DNA from: Rubrivivax sp.
Lineage (GTDB): Bacteria; Pseudomonadota; Gammaproteobacteria; Burkholderiales; Burkholderiaceae_C
DNA: 64,000 nt
NCBI GenBank assembly: GCA_016789955.1
Contig: JAEUPB010000010.1
Coordinates: 1 to 64,000 of the forward strand
Direction: 5' to 3'
Below the pieces are notes generated by a model. It was not told where the DNA came from. It did not search any database and saw only the letters and a program-made list of their open reading frames with translations. Made by a program: the position numbers and the translations under genes. Positions within the stretch are counted from its first letter, which is position 1. Each line of letters starts with the position of its first letter. Of the stretch, positions 1-7,693 are shown piece by piece.

Positions 1-24
1 GCCAGATACCGAGCGGTATCTGGC
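1..24. repeat. Perfect hairpin (10-bp stem, 4-nt loop) at left edge
   Basis: GCCAGATACC pairs perfectly with GGTATCTGGC across the loop GAGC. No T-run follows, so it is not a classical intrinsic terminator in either direction. It could end a gene lying left of the window, or be a protein-binding palindrome. Its core GATACC-N4-GGTATC recurs in the larger hairpin at 103-140. Confidence 0.6.
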
Positions 25-72
25 CGGCTCTGCAACGCCGCGATCGCCCCGTTTCGGCCCGCCCCGAAGGGG

Positions 73-171
73 TTCGACCAGATCGCGCCCTCGCGGGCTT
101 GCCGGGTGGGGGCGATACCACCCGGTATCGCCCCCACCCGCCGCCCCCGCGATCATCGCGATCTGGTCGAA
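73..171. repeat. Nested inverted repeats upstream of the class II aldolase gene
   Basis: An inner hairpin has a perfect 17-bp stem (103-119 with 124-140) and a 4-nt loop ACCC. It is enclosed by a second perfect 15-bp inverted repeat (73-87 with 157-171). The inner stem carries GATACC-N4-GGTATC, the same core as the 1-24 hairpin. The block ends about 75 bases before the aldolase start codon, so it could be a 5' leader structure, a terminator for an upstream gene, or an operator region. Its function is not shown by the sequence. Confidence 0.6.
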
Positions 172-246
172 TCTCAATGGCATGTATTTCCGGGACAGGA
201 CACTAGGCTGAGACACCGCGATCCCCTGCTGCGAGGAGACACCACG

Positions 247-981
247 ATGGCCACGACGAACCCCCACCGCCGCGATTGGGCCTCGGCGGCGGTGCGCAAG
301 CTGCGCGAGGACCTGGCGCTCGCGCTGCGCGCCGCTGCCCACCACGGCCTCTCCGAGGGCGTCTGCAACCACTTCAGCGTCGAGTTGCCCGACGGCTCGG
401 GCCGCTTCCTGCTGAACCCGCGCGGCCTGCTGTGGCAGGAGATCCAGGCCGACGACATCGTGCTCGTCGACACCGTCGGCGAGCGCCTCGCCGGCCGGCA
501 CCCGGTGGAGCCCACCGCGATGCACATCCACGCGGCGGTGCACCGCATCGGCCGCAAGGCCGTGGTTCTGCACACGCACATGCCGTTCGCCACCGCGCTG
601 ACGGCCACGGTGGACCGCGGGCTGGACACCGCGCTGTCGCAGAACGCGATGCGCTTCCACGGCCGCATCGCGGTGGACGACGCCTACAACGGCGTGGCGC
701 TCGACAGTTCCGAGGGCGAGCGCATCGCCCACGCGATGAACGGCGCCGACATCGCCTTCCTCGGCAACCACGGCGTGGTGGTGTGCGGCGCGCGCATCGA
801 CCACGCCTACGACGACCTCTACTACGTCGAGCGCGCCTGCATGGTGCAGGTGCTCGCCGCCTCCACCGGTCGCCCGCTGGCCCCGGTGCCGCAGGTCATG
901 GCCGAGCGCGTGGCGCAGCAGGTGCAGGGCGAGCGGCTGCAGTCGGAGCTGTTCTTCGAGGCGCTGCGGAGAACGCTCTGA
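247..981 (+). CDS. Class II aldolase/adducin family protein
   Basis: The 244-residue protein is a whole class II aldolase domain, the zinc-dependent fold of L-fuculose-phosphate aldolase and relatives. Visible motifs are the Glu-containing PVEPTAMHIH stretch, the metal-binding HTHMPF pair and the later GNHGVVVCG segment, in family order. The ATG at 247 was chosen because GAGGAG lies 8 bases upstream; a longer frame opens at 106 but would translate the palindrome region. It converges on the Bug gene with only 19 bases between the stops. Members without a sugar-kinase neighbour are often decarboxylases or aldolases on non-phosphorylated acids, so the substrate is open. It may serve the same pathway as the transporter operon to the right. 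Confidence 0.85.
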   Translation: MATTNPHRRDWASAAVRKLREDLALALRAAAHHGLSEGVCNHFSVELPDGSGRFLLNPRGLLWQEIQADDIVLVDTVGERLAGRHPVEPTAMHIHAAVHRIGRKAVVLHTHMPFATALTATVDRGLDTALSQNAMRFHGRIAVDDAYNGVALDSSEGERIAHAMNGADIAFLGNHGVVVCGARIDHAYDDLYYVERACMVQVLAASTGRPLAPVPQVMAERVAQQVQGERLQSELFFEALRRTL

Positions 982-1000
982 TCCGCTGCCGGCCGAAGGC

Positions 1001-2041
1001 TCAATCCGCCTTCGCGCCGGAGGCCTTGACGATGGGCACCCACTTCGCGAGGTCGTCGGCGATCACCTTCGAGAAGGCCGCGGGCGGCGAGGGCGGTGCG
1101 AGGTCGAAGCCTTGCGCGCCGAGCTTCTCCTTGGCCTCGGCACTCGTGAGCACCTTGGTGAACGCGGCGTGCAACTGCGTGACGATCTCGTCGGGCATGC
1201 CGGCCGGGCCGACGAAGCCGAACCAGGTGTTGACCTCGTAGCCCTTGATGCCCTGCTCGTCGAGCGTGGGCACCTGCGGCAGCAGCGGCGAGCGCGTGAG
1301 GCTGGTGACGCCCAGGGCCTTCAGCTTGCCGTCCTTGATCTGCGAGATGACGGTGGGCGTGTTGAAGAAGCCCATCGCCACCTCGCCCGACATCACCGCC
1401 AGGATGCCCTGCGGCGCGCCCTTGTACGGCACGTGCAGCAGGTCGGTGCCGGTGCTGCGCGCGAACAGCACGCCCGAGAGATGGTGGCTGGTGCCGGCGC
1501 CGCCCGACGAGAACGTCAGCTGCCCGGGCTTGGAGCGCGCCTCGGCCACCACGTCGGCCGGGGCCTTCGCGGCGCTGGCGGGCGGCACGATCATCACGTT
1601 GGAGACGCCGCCGACGAAGGCGATCGGGCGGAAGTCCTTGATCGAGTCGTAGCCGGGCTTCGAGTAGATGGCCTGGTTGAACACCAGCGTGCCCTGCGAC
1701 GCGAAGCCGATCGTGTAGCCGTCGGGCGCTGCGCGCGCCAGGTCGCCCATCGCCACCGTGCCGCCGGCGGCGGGCTTGTTCTCGATCACCACCGACTGGC
1801 CGAGCACCTTGGCCAGTTCCTGCCCCGCGTAGCGCGAGACGATGTCGGCCGTGCTGCCCGCGCCCAGCGGCACGATCAGCTTGATCGGGCGGTTGGGGTA
1901 GGGGCCGGTCTGCGCCAGCAGCGGCGCCGAGGCCAGACCCGCGGCGGAGGCGGCGAGCAGCCCGAGTGCCAGGCGGCGTGCCCGCGCTGCGGCGGCGGCT
2001 TCGGGGGGCGGGCGGTCGGCTGGGCTGCGGTTCGATGGCAT
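1001..2041 (-). CDS. Bug/TctC-family periplasmic solute-binding protein
   Basis: This 346-residue protein belongs to the tripartite tricarboxylate transporter receptor family, which is greatly expanded in Burkholderiales and binds carboxylates in the periplasm. The N-terminus has a signal peptide with a charged region, a hydrophobic Leu/Ala core and a cleavage site near APLLAQ. The mature part opens with the family signature YPNRPIKLIVPLGAGS. GGAG lies 8 bases before the ATG at 2041. There are no TctA/TctB membrane genes in the window, so it is an orphan receptor. It is divergent from the GntR gene at 2118, which may control it. Confidence 0.9.
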   Translation of the reverse strand: MPSNRSPADRPPPEAAAAARARRLALGLLAASAAGLASAPLLAQTGPYPNRPIKLIVPLGAGSTADIVSRYAGQELAKVLGQSVVIENKPAAGGTVAMGDLARAAPDGYTIGFASQGTLVFNQAIYSKPGYDSIKDFRPIAFVGGVSNVMIVPPASAAKAPADVVAEARSKPGQLTFSSGGAGTSHHLSGVLFARSTGTDLLHVPYKGAPQGILAVMSGEVAMGFFNTPTVISQIKDGKLKALGVTSLTRSPLLPQVPTLDEQGIKGYEVNTWFGFVGPAGMPDEIVTQLHAAFTKVLTSAEAKEKLGAQGFDLAPPSPPAAFSKVIADDLAKWVPIVKASGAKAD

Positions 2042-2117
2042 GTGGGGGGCTCCGTTCGGGGCATCGTAGTACAGCCGTGGTGCAATCGTCCCGAGCCCGC
2101 CTGTTCGCCGATCGTCC

Positions 2118-2942
2118 GTGCCCCGCACCCCAGCCACCCGCCACGTCTTCCAGCCGGTCCAGCTCGTGCGTCCGGCCGAGGTGGTGGCGCATCGCATCGC
2201 CGAGGCCATCCGCGCCGGGGATGTCACCGTCGGCGAGCGGCTGCCCTCCGAACAGAACCTCAGCGCCCAGCTGCGGGTCAGCCGGCCGACGCTGCGCGAA
2301 GCGCTGAAGCTGCTTTCAGCGGCCGGCGTGCTGGAGGTGCGGCCGGGCTCCTCGGGGGGCATCTTCGTGACCAGCCCGACGGTGCCCACCGAACTGGGCG
2401 GCCAGCCGCTGCCGGAGATGCCGATGGAGGACCTCGCGGTGGTGATGGAGGCGCGCCGCCTGATCGAGCCGCAGGTCGCGCGCATGGCGGCCGCTTTCGG
2501 CACGCCGGCCGACTTCGCTGCCATGCATGCGGCGGTGTCGCTGAGCGAGGAGGCGGCGCGCCCGTTCCGCCGCCGGCGCATCACGCCCGAAGGGCTGCAG
2601 CTGATGACGCTGGCCAGCACCCGCTTCAACATCGCGATGGCGCGGGCGACGCAGAACGCGATGATGGTGCAGATCATGGAGCTGCTGCTGCGGCGCATGG
2701 AGCCGGTGCGCCTGCGCGCGCTGGCCGACCTCGACGACGTGACGCTGTCGACCCGCACGCTGGCCGACAGCCTGGCGGCCATCGAGAGCGGCGACCCCGA
2801 GAACATCGATCGCGCCACCTTCGGCCGCATCGCGCTGCTGGAGCAGTCGTGGGAACGCGCCACCGGCAAGAGGCTGCGCCGGCGGCCCCTGCTGCGCCTG
2901 TTGGCCGAGGGCGTCGGCATGGCACCCCGGCAACCCCGGTAA
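2118..2942 (+). CDS. GntR-family (FCD-type) transcriptional regulator with degenerate ligand site
   Basis: The 274-residue regulator has an N-terminal winged helix-turn-helix (about residues 20-85), with the GntR signature ERLPSEQNLSAQLRVSRPTLREAL. The C-terminal all-helical domain has FCD length. In typical FCD domains a D-x3-H motif and two later His bind a metal that helps hold a carboxylate effector. Here the motif reads STRFNIAMA, with Ser and Asn at the Asp and His positions, and the later His positions are also changed. It may sense without metal, or bind a CoA ester or nothing. The GTG start has no clear ribosome-binding site. It faces the Bug gene and precedes the livG operon; the GGTAT-N6-ATACC site at 2968 is a candidate operator. 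Confidence 0.85.
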   Translation: MPRTPATRHVFQPVQLVRPAEVVAHRIAEAIRAGDVTVGERLPSEQNLSAQLRVSRPTLREALKLLSAAGVLEVRPGSSGGIFVTSPTVPTELGGQPLPEMPMEDLAVVMEARRLIEPQVARMAAAFGTPADFAAMHAAVSLSEEAARPFRRRRITPEGLQLMTLASTRFNIAMARATQNAMMVQIMELLLRRMEPVRLRALADLDDVTLSTRTLADSLAAIESGDPENIDRATFGRIALLEQSWERATGKRLRRRPLLRLLAEGVGMAPRQPR

Positions 2943-2967
2943 CCCTGGTGACGGGATCGGTCACTTT

Positions 2968-2983
2968 GGTATAAAAACATACC
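2968..2983. promoter_or_regulatory. Candidate operator GGTAT-N6-ATACC overlapping a TATAAA box before livG
   Basis: GGTAT and ATACC form a perfect inverted repeat with a 6-base spacer. TATAAA at 2970-2975 lies inside it and could be the -10 box of the transporter operon, so a bound protein would block RNA polymerase. The site lies between the GntR stop (2942) and the ABC operon. Half-sites of the same sequence, in the opposite order, form the cores of the hairpins at 1-24 and 103-140. Assignment to the adjacent GntR regulator is inference. Confidence 0.5.
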
Positions 2984-3034
2984 GAAGTCGGTACCTGACC
3001 GAGACCGAAGCGACTCGGCCTCGCGGAGAGCGTC

Positions 3035-3790
3035 CTGCTGCAGCTAGAACATCTCGCCAAGTCCTTCGGCGCGCTGCGCGCGGTCGACGGGGTGAGCCTG
3101 GCCGTCGCGCGCGGCAGCATCACCGGGCTGATCGGCCCCAACGGCGCGGGCAAGACCACGTTGTTCAACACGATCGCCGGCGCGCTGGCGCCTGATGCGG
3201 GCCGCATCCTGTTCGACGGCGAGGACATCACCGGCCTGCGCGCCGACCAGGTGTTCCACCGCGGCATCGGCCGCACCTTCCAGATCCCGCGGCCGCTGCC
3301 GGCGCTGACGGTGATGGAGAACCTGCTGCTGGCCCCCGCGGCGCAGGTCGGAGAGCACTTCTGGGCGGCCTGGCTGCGGCGCGGGGCGATCCGCGCACAG
3401 GAGGCGGCGCACCGCGACAAGGCGCGCGAGGTGCTCGAGTTCACGGGCCTGGCCCACCTGATGGACGAGCCCGCCGGCGTGCTCTCCGGCGGCCAGCACA
3501 AGCTGCTGGAGCTGTCGCGCATCCTGATGGTCGACCCGAAGCTGATCCTGCTCGACGAGCCCGCCGCCGGCGTGAACCCGGTGCTGCTCGAGAGCCTGGT
3601 CGAGCGCATCCGGCTGCTGCACCGGCGCGGCGTCACCTTCCTGCTGATCGAGCACAACATGGACCTGGTGATGCGCCTGTGCAACCCGGTGGTGGTGATG
3701 GCGCAGGGCCAGGTGGTGACGCAAGGGGAGCCGGCCGCGGTGCGCAGCGATCCGCGCGTGATCGACGCCTACCTGGGGGACGCGTTGTGA
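3035..3790 (+). CDS. livG: Branched-chain amino acid-type ABC transporter ATP-binding protein (LivG-like)
   Basis: This is one of two ATPases of a HAAT-family importer. Visible are the Walker A motif GPNGAGKT, the signature LSGGQ, Walker B (LILLDEPAAGVNP) and the switch His in LIEHN. The LivG-specific insertion between Walker A and the signature is present. In frame between the last stop (2996) and GTG 3092 there is no ATG, GTG or TTG. A start at 3092 would remove the first beta strand (LQLEHLAKSFGALRAVDGVS), which is conserved in the family. I therefore place the start at CTG 3035 (or 3038), just after GGAGAG. The stop overlaps the livF start by 4 bases. Confidence 0.85.
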   Translation: MLQLEHLAKSFGALRAVDGVSLAVARGSITGLIGPNGAGKTTLFNTIAGALAPDAGRILFDGEDITGLRADQVFHRGIGRTFQIPRPLPALTVMENLLLAPAAQVGEHFWAAWLRRGAIRAQEAAHRDKAREVLEFTGLAHLMDEPAGVLSGGQHKLLELSRILMVDPKLILLDEPAAGVNPVLLESLVERIRLLHRRGVTFLLIEHNMDLVMRLCNPVVVMAQGQVVTQGEPAAVRSDPRVIDAYLGDAL

Positions 3791-4542
3791 CGGAACCGTT
3801 GCTGGTGGCCTCGGATGTCGTCGCCGGCTACCGCCCCGGCCTGCCGATCGTGCAGGGCGTCAGCCTGCAGGTGGCGGCGGGCGAGATCCTGGTCGTGCTC
3901 GGCCCCAACGGCGCGGGCAAGTCCACGCTGGTGAAGTCGCTGGCCGGCGCCTGCCCCCGCTACGGCGGGCGCGTCAGCCTCGGCGGCCGCGACGTGAGCG
4001 CGCTGGCGGCCCACGAGCTGGCCGCCGCGGGCATCGGCTTCGTGCCGCAGAGCGCCAACATCTTCACCACGCTGACGGTCGAGGAGAACCTGCGCGCCGG
4101 TGGTCACCTGCTCGACCGTGCGCTGCTGCGCGATCGGCTCGCCGAGGCCTGGGCGCGCTTCCCCGACCTGGTGGCCAAGCGCAGGGCGCCGGGTCATGCG
4201 CTCTCGGGCGGGCAGCGGCAGATGCTGGCGGTGGCGCGCGCGCTGATGATGGCGCCGCGCGTGCTGATGCTCGACGAGCCCAGCGCGGGCCTGTCGCCGC
4301 TGATGGTGGGCGAGGTCTTCCGGCAGGTGCGCGCCATCGCCGACGGCGGCATCGCGGTGCTGATGGTCGAGCAGAACGTCAAGGCGGGGCTGAAGCTGGC
4401 GGACCGCGGCCTGGTGATGGTGGGCGGGCGCGTGGCGCACGAAGGGGCGGCCGCCGCGCTGCAGGGCGATCCGCTGCTGGCCGAGCTCTACCTCGGCCGC
4501 CATGCGGCGCATGCCGACCCCATCGCGGGGGCCGCCCGATGA
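3787..4542 (+). CDS. livF: Branched-chain amino acid-type ABC transporter ATP-binding protein (LivF-like)
   Basis: This is the second ATPase of the importer, 251 residues. It has Walker A GPNGAGKS, signature LSGGQRQ, Walker B VLMLDEPSAGLSP and switch His replaced by Gln in MVEQN, as is usual for LivF. The GTG at 3787 overlaps the livG stop in GTGA, which indicates translational coupling and fixes the start. The end overlaps livH in ATGA. It pairs with LivG at the cytoplasmic face of the LivHM channel. Confidence 0.93.
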   Translation: MTEPLLVASDVVAGYRPGLPIVQGVSLQVAAGEILVVLGPNGAGKSTLVKSLAGACPRYGGRVSLGGRDVSALAAHELAAAGIGFVPQSANIFTTLTVEENLRAGGHLLDRALLRDRLAEAWARFPDLVAKRRAPGHALSGGQRQMLAVARALMMAPRVLMLDEPSAGLSPLMVGEVFRQVRAIADGGIAVLMVEQNVKAGLKLADRGLVMVGGRVAHEGAAAALQGDPLLAELYLGRHAAHADPIAGAAR

Positions 4543-5462
4543 TCGCCCAGGCCCTCGTCGACGGCATCTTCAGCGGCGCGATCGCGGCGCTGGGCGCGAT
4601 CGGCGTCACCTTCAGCCTGTCGATCCTGCGCTTCGCCAACTTCTCGCACGGCGAGCTGCTGGGCGTGGGCGCCTACGGTGCGTTGGGCGTGATGCTGCTG
4701 GCGGGGGTGAGCAGCGCGGCGCGGATGCTGGGTGCGCCGCTGGGGCCGTTCTCCTTCGGCGTGCTGCTGATCATCGGGCTGGCCTGCGGCATCGCGGCGG
4801 CCGTGGCTGCTGCGCTGCTGCTCGAACGGCTGGTGTACCGGCCGCTGCGCGCCCGCGCGGCCGATCCGCTCACGCTGGTGTTCGCGTCGTTCGGCCTGGC
4901 GCTGCTGCTGCGCAGCGTCATCCTGCTGCTGTTCGGGCCCGACCCGCACCAGTACAGCACCGAGATCCAGATGGCGCTGCGCTTGCCGGGGCCGGTACTG
5001 GTGATGCCCGACCAGATCCTGGTGTTCGGCGTCACGCTGGCGGTGCTGGCGGCGCTGTGGCTGTTCCTGCAGCGCAGCCGGCACGGCATCGCGATGCGCT
5101 GCGTGGCCGAGAACCCCGCGCTCGCCGGCGTCGCGGGCATCGACACCGCCGCCACCGTGCGCATGACCTGGATCGTCTCCGCGGCGCTGGCGGCGCTGGC
5201 CGGCGTGCTCTACGGCGTCACGGTGCAGGTGCGGCCCGAGATGGGCATCAGCCTGCTGCTGCCGCTGTTCACCGCCGCGATCCTGGGCGGCGTGGGCAGC
5301 GTGCCCGGCGCGGTGCTCGCGGCGTTCCTGATCAGCCTGGCCGAGAACCTGGCGGCGCTGGTGATGCCCGGCGCCTACAAGCCGCTGGTGCCGTTCGTGC
5401 TGCTGATCGTCGTGCTGTACGTGCGGCCGCAGGGCCTGTTCCCGGTGGCCGGGCAGCGGTAG
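4539..5462 (+). CDS. livH: Branched-chain amino acid-type ABC transporter permease (LivH-like)
   Basis: The 307-residue inner-membrane permease has about eight hydrophobic segments. It carries the family start (SLSILRFANFSHGELLGVGAYGAL) and the EAA-like loop RHGIAMRCVAENPALAGVAGID that contacts the ATPases. The C-terminus VLYVRPQGLFP is typical for LivH/LivM. The ATG overlaps the livF stop by 4 bases, and livM follows after 4 bases. Confidence 0.93.
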   Translation: MIAQALVDGIFSGAIAALGAIGVTFSLSILRFANFSHGELLGVGAYGALGVMLLAGVSSAARMLGAPLGPFSFGVLLIIGLACGIAAAVAAALLLERLVYRPLRARAADPLTLVFASFGLALLLRSVILLLFGPDPHQYSTEIQMALRLPGPVLVMPDQILVFGVTLAVLAALWLFLQRSRHGIAMRCVAENPALAGVAGIDTAATVRMTWIVSAALAALAGVLYGVTVQVRPEMGISLLLPLFTAAILGGVGSVPGAVLAAFLISLAENLAALVMPGAYKPLVPFVLLIVVLYVRPQGLFPVAGQR

Positions 5463-5466
5463 CGCG

Positions 5467-6381
5467 ATGCTGTCCTACCTGCTGTTCTTCGTCACGGTGG
5501 CGGCGATCCTGTCGTTCGCCACGCTCGGCCTGAACCTGCAGTGGGGCCTGTCGGGCCAGTTCAACGCCGGTGTGGTGGGCTTCGTCGCGATCGGCGGCTA
5601 CACGCTGGCGGTGCTCAGCATGCCGGCCACCGAGCGGCTGCTGGTGCAGTGGAACCTGCCCTATGCGGTGGCGCTGGCCGCCAGCCTGCTCACCAGCGCC
5701 GCGGCGGCCGCGCTGGTGGGCCTGGCGACGCTGCGGCTGCGCAGCGACTACCTCGCCATCGCCACCTTCGGCGTGGGCTCGGCGATCCAGCTGCTGGCCA
5801 ACAACCTGGAGTCGCTGACCGGCGGATCGCGTGGCCTGGTGGGCATCCCGCGGCCCTTCGAGGCGCTGGGTGCGCAGGGCTTCGCGTGGGCCTACGCGGC
5901 CATCGTGCTCGGGCTGCTGACGCTCTCCTACGCCGCGCTGCAGGCCCTGCTGCACTCGCCGTGGGGCCGCGTGCAGCGCGCGCTGCGCGAGGATGAGGCG
6001 GCCTGCGCCGCGCTCGGCAAGGACGTCGTGCGGCTGCGCCTGTCCAGCTTCGTGCTCGGCTCGATGCTGATGGGCCTCTCGGGGGCGCTCTACGCAGGCT
6101 TCGTCGGCACCACCAGCCCGAGCGAGTTCCTGCCGATCCTCACGTTCCAGATCTGGGCCATGCTGATCGTCGGCGGCAGCGGCAGCAACCGCGGCGCCAT
6201 CGCCGGCACCTTCGTCGTCTGGGGCCTGTGGACGCTGTCGGGCGCGGTCATCGGCCTGGTGCTGCCGGCGCGCTGGCAGGCGCAGGCCGGCGCGCTGCAA
6301 TCCACGCTGGTCGGTCTCGTGCTGGTGCTGACCCTGCTGCTGCGTCCGCAGGGCTTGCTCGGCGCGCGCCGGGCCGCTTGA
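5467..6381 (+). CDS. livM: Branched-chain amino acid-type ABC transporter permease (LivM-like)
   Basis: The 304-residue permease partner has multiple membrane segments. The family motifs GLNLQWGLSGQFNAGVVGFVAIGGY and the loop ALREDEAACAALGKDVVRLRL are both present. It ends with LLLRPQGLLG. It is shorter than LivM proteins of enteric bacteria, which carry extra N-terminal helices, but is normal for short HAAT permeases. Together with LivH it forms the channel of the importer. Confidence 0.92.
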   Translation: MLSYLLFFVTVAAILSFATLGLNLQWGLSGQFNAGVVGFVAIGGYTLAVLSMPATERLLVQWNLPYAVALAASLLTSAAAAALVGLATLRLRSDYLAIATFGVGSAIQLLANNLESLTGGSRGLVGIPRPFEALGAQGFAWAYAAIVLGLLTLSYAALQALLHSPWGRVQRALREDEAACAALGKDVVRLRLSSFVLGSMLMGLSGALYAGFVGTTSPSEFLPILTFQIWAMLIVGGSGSNRGAIAGTFVVWGLWTLSGAVIGLVLPARWQAQAGALQSTLVGLVLVLTLLLRPQGLLGARRAA

Positions 6382-6427
6382 ATCCTCCCTTCCGCATTCC
6401 CCGTCCCCTCAACCCCAGGAGCTCCAC

Positions 6428-7693
6428 ATGACCACCCTTCGCCGACTGGCCGTTCCGGCCGCCGCTACCCTCCTCGCGCTGACCTGCGGCCAGGCGGCCG
6501 CACAAGACTGCCCCAAGCTCGGCGGCGTGCTCGCGCTCACCGGCGCGCAGGGCGCGATCGGCAAGGTCATCGCCGACGCCGGCAAGCTCGCCGTGGACCA
6601 GGTCAACAAGGCCGGCGGCGTGAAGGGCTGCCAGGTGGAGTTCGTCGTGCGCGACGACACCAGCCAGCCGTCGGTGGGGCTGGACGCCGCGCGCTTCCTC
6701 GTCGACGTGCAGAAGGTGCACGCCATCGTCGGCCTGGTCGGCAGCGGCACCGCGCTGCAGGTCGTCAACTCGGTGTCGGTGCCCAACAAGATCCCCACCG
6801 TGGCGTGCTGCGCGGTGACGCCGGCGCTCACCAGGCTGGCCGAGGAGGGCAAGACCGGCGGCTACTTCTTCCGCACCATCCCGATCGCGCGCAGCATGGC
6901 GCTGGTGCATGCGTCGGCGGCCATCGACAAGGGCTACAAGAAGCCGGTGGTGATGTACATCAACAACGACTTCGGCAACGGCGTGGGGCCCGACGTCAAG
7001 CGTGCGATCGAGAAGCTGGGCGGCAGCGTGGCCGGCCTCGTGGCCTACGCCGAGAACCAGCCGTCGTACCGCTCCGACGTGCAGAAGGCGCTGGCGCTGA
7101 ACCCCGACGCGCTGATCCTGGTCGGCCTGTCGCAGGACGGCACCGCGGTGCTGCGCGACTGGTTCGCGCTCGGCGGCACGCAGAACGTGATCCTGCACAA
7201 CACGATGCGCTCGCCCGACGTGCTGAAGAACGTCGGCGAACGCTTCCTCGAGAAGGCCGTGGGCATCGACAACGCTCCCGCCAGCGGGCCCAGCGCCGAC
7301 GCCTTCGGCCGCGACTTCCAGGCGGCGTACGGCCGCCCCGCCGTGGGCCCGGGCCTGCACACCATGTACGACGCAGCCGCGGTGACGCTGCTGGCGATGC
7401 AGGCCGCGCCCAGGCTCGACGGCGCGTCGATCCGTGACGCGCTGCGTGCCGTGCAGGACCCGCAGGGCGAGGTGGTGGGCACCGGTGTCGAAGGCCTGAA
7501 GAAGGGGCTCGACGCGCTCAAGGCGGGCCGCAGGATCCGCTATGTCGGCGCCACGGGGCCGTTCACATTCGACAAGAACGGCGACGTCATCGGCCCGATG
7601 CTGGTGTGGAAGGTGCAGGGCGGCGCCATCGCCACCGAGCGCACCTACAGCACCGAGGAGATGCAGGCGCTGGAGAAGAAGGTGGGCCTGTGA
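6428..7693 (+). CDS. ABC transporter substrate-binding protein (LivJ/K-like, HAAT family)
   Basis: The 421-residue periplasmic receptor starts with a signal peptide (Arg-rich start, Ala/Leu core, cleavage near AAAQ). It continues with the type I periplasmic-binding fold: KLGGVLALTGAQGAIGK, a VGLVGSGTALQVV segment and a C-terminal TGPFTFDKNGDVIGPMLVWKV that closes the second lobe. GGAG precedes the ATG by 6 bases. HAAT receptors bind amino acids, amides, aromatic acids or other small polar compounds; the ligand cannot be read here. Its position between livM and three oxidoreductases suggests the ligand feeds those enzymes. Confidence 0.92.
   Translation: MTTLRRLAVPAAATLLALTCGQAAAQDCPKLGGVLALTGAQGAIGKVIADAGKLAVDQVNKAGGVKGCQVEFVVRDDTSQPSVGLDAARFLVDVQKVHAIVGLVGSGTALQVVNSVSVPNKIPTVACCAVTPALTRLAEEGKTGGYFFRTIPIARSMALVHASAAIDKGYKKPVVMYINNDFGNGVGPDVKRAIEKLGGSVAGLVAYAENQPSYRSDVQKALALNPDALILVGLSQDGTAVLRDWFALGGTQNVILHNTMRSPDVLKNVGERFLEKAVGIDNAPASGPSADAFGRDFQAAYGRPAVGPGLHTMYDAAAVTLLAMQAAPRLDGASIRDALRAVQDPQGEVVGTGVEGLKKGLDALKAGRRIRYVGATGPFTFDKNGDVIGPMLVWKVQGGAIATERTYSTEEMQALEKKVGL

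Noticed and set aside
1001-2041. A TctA/TctB transport system linked to the two Bug proteins
   Set aside because: No large TctA-like or small TctB-like membrane protein is encoded anywhere in the window; both receptors are orphans here.
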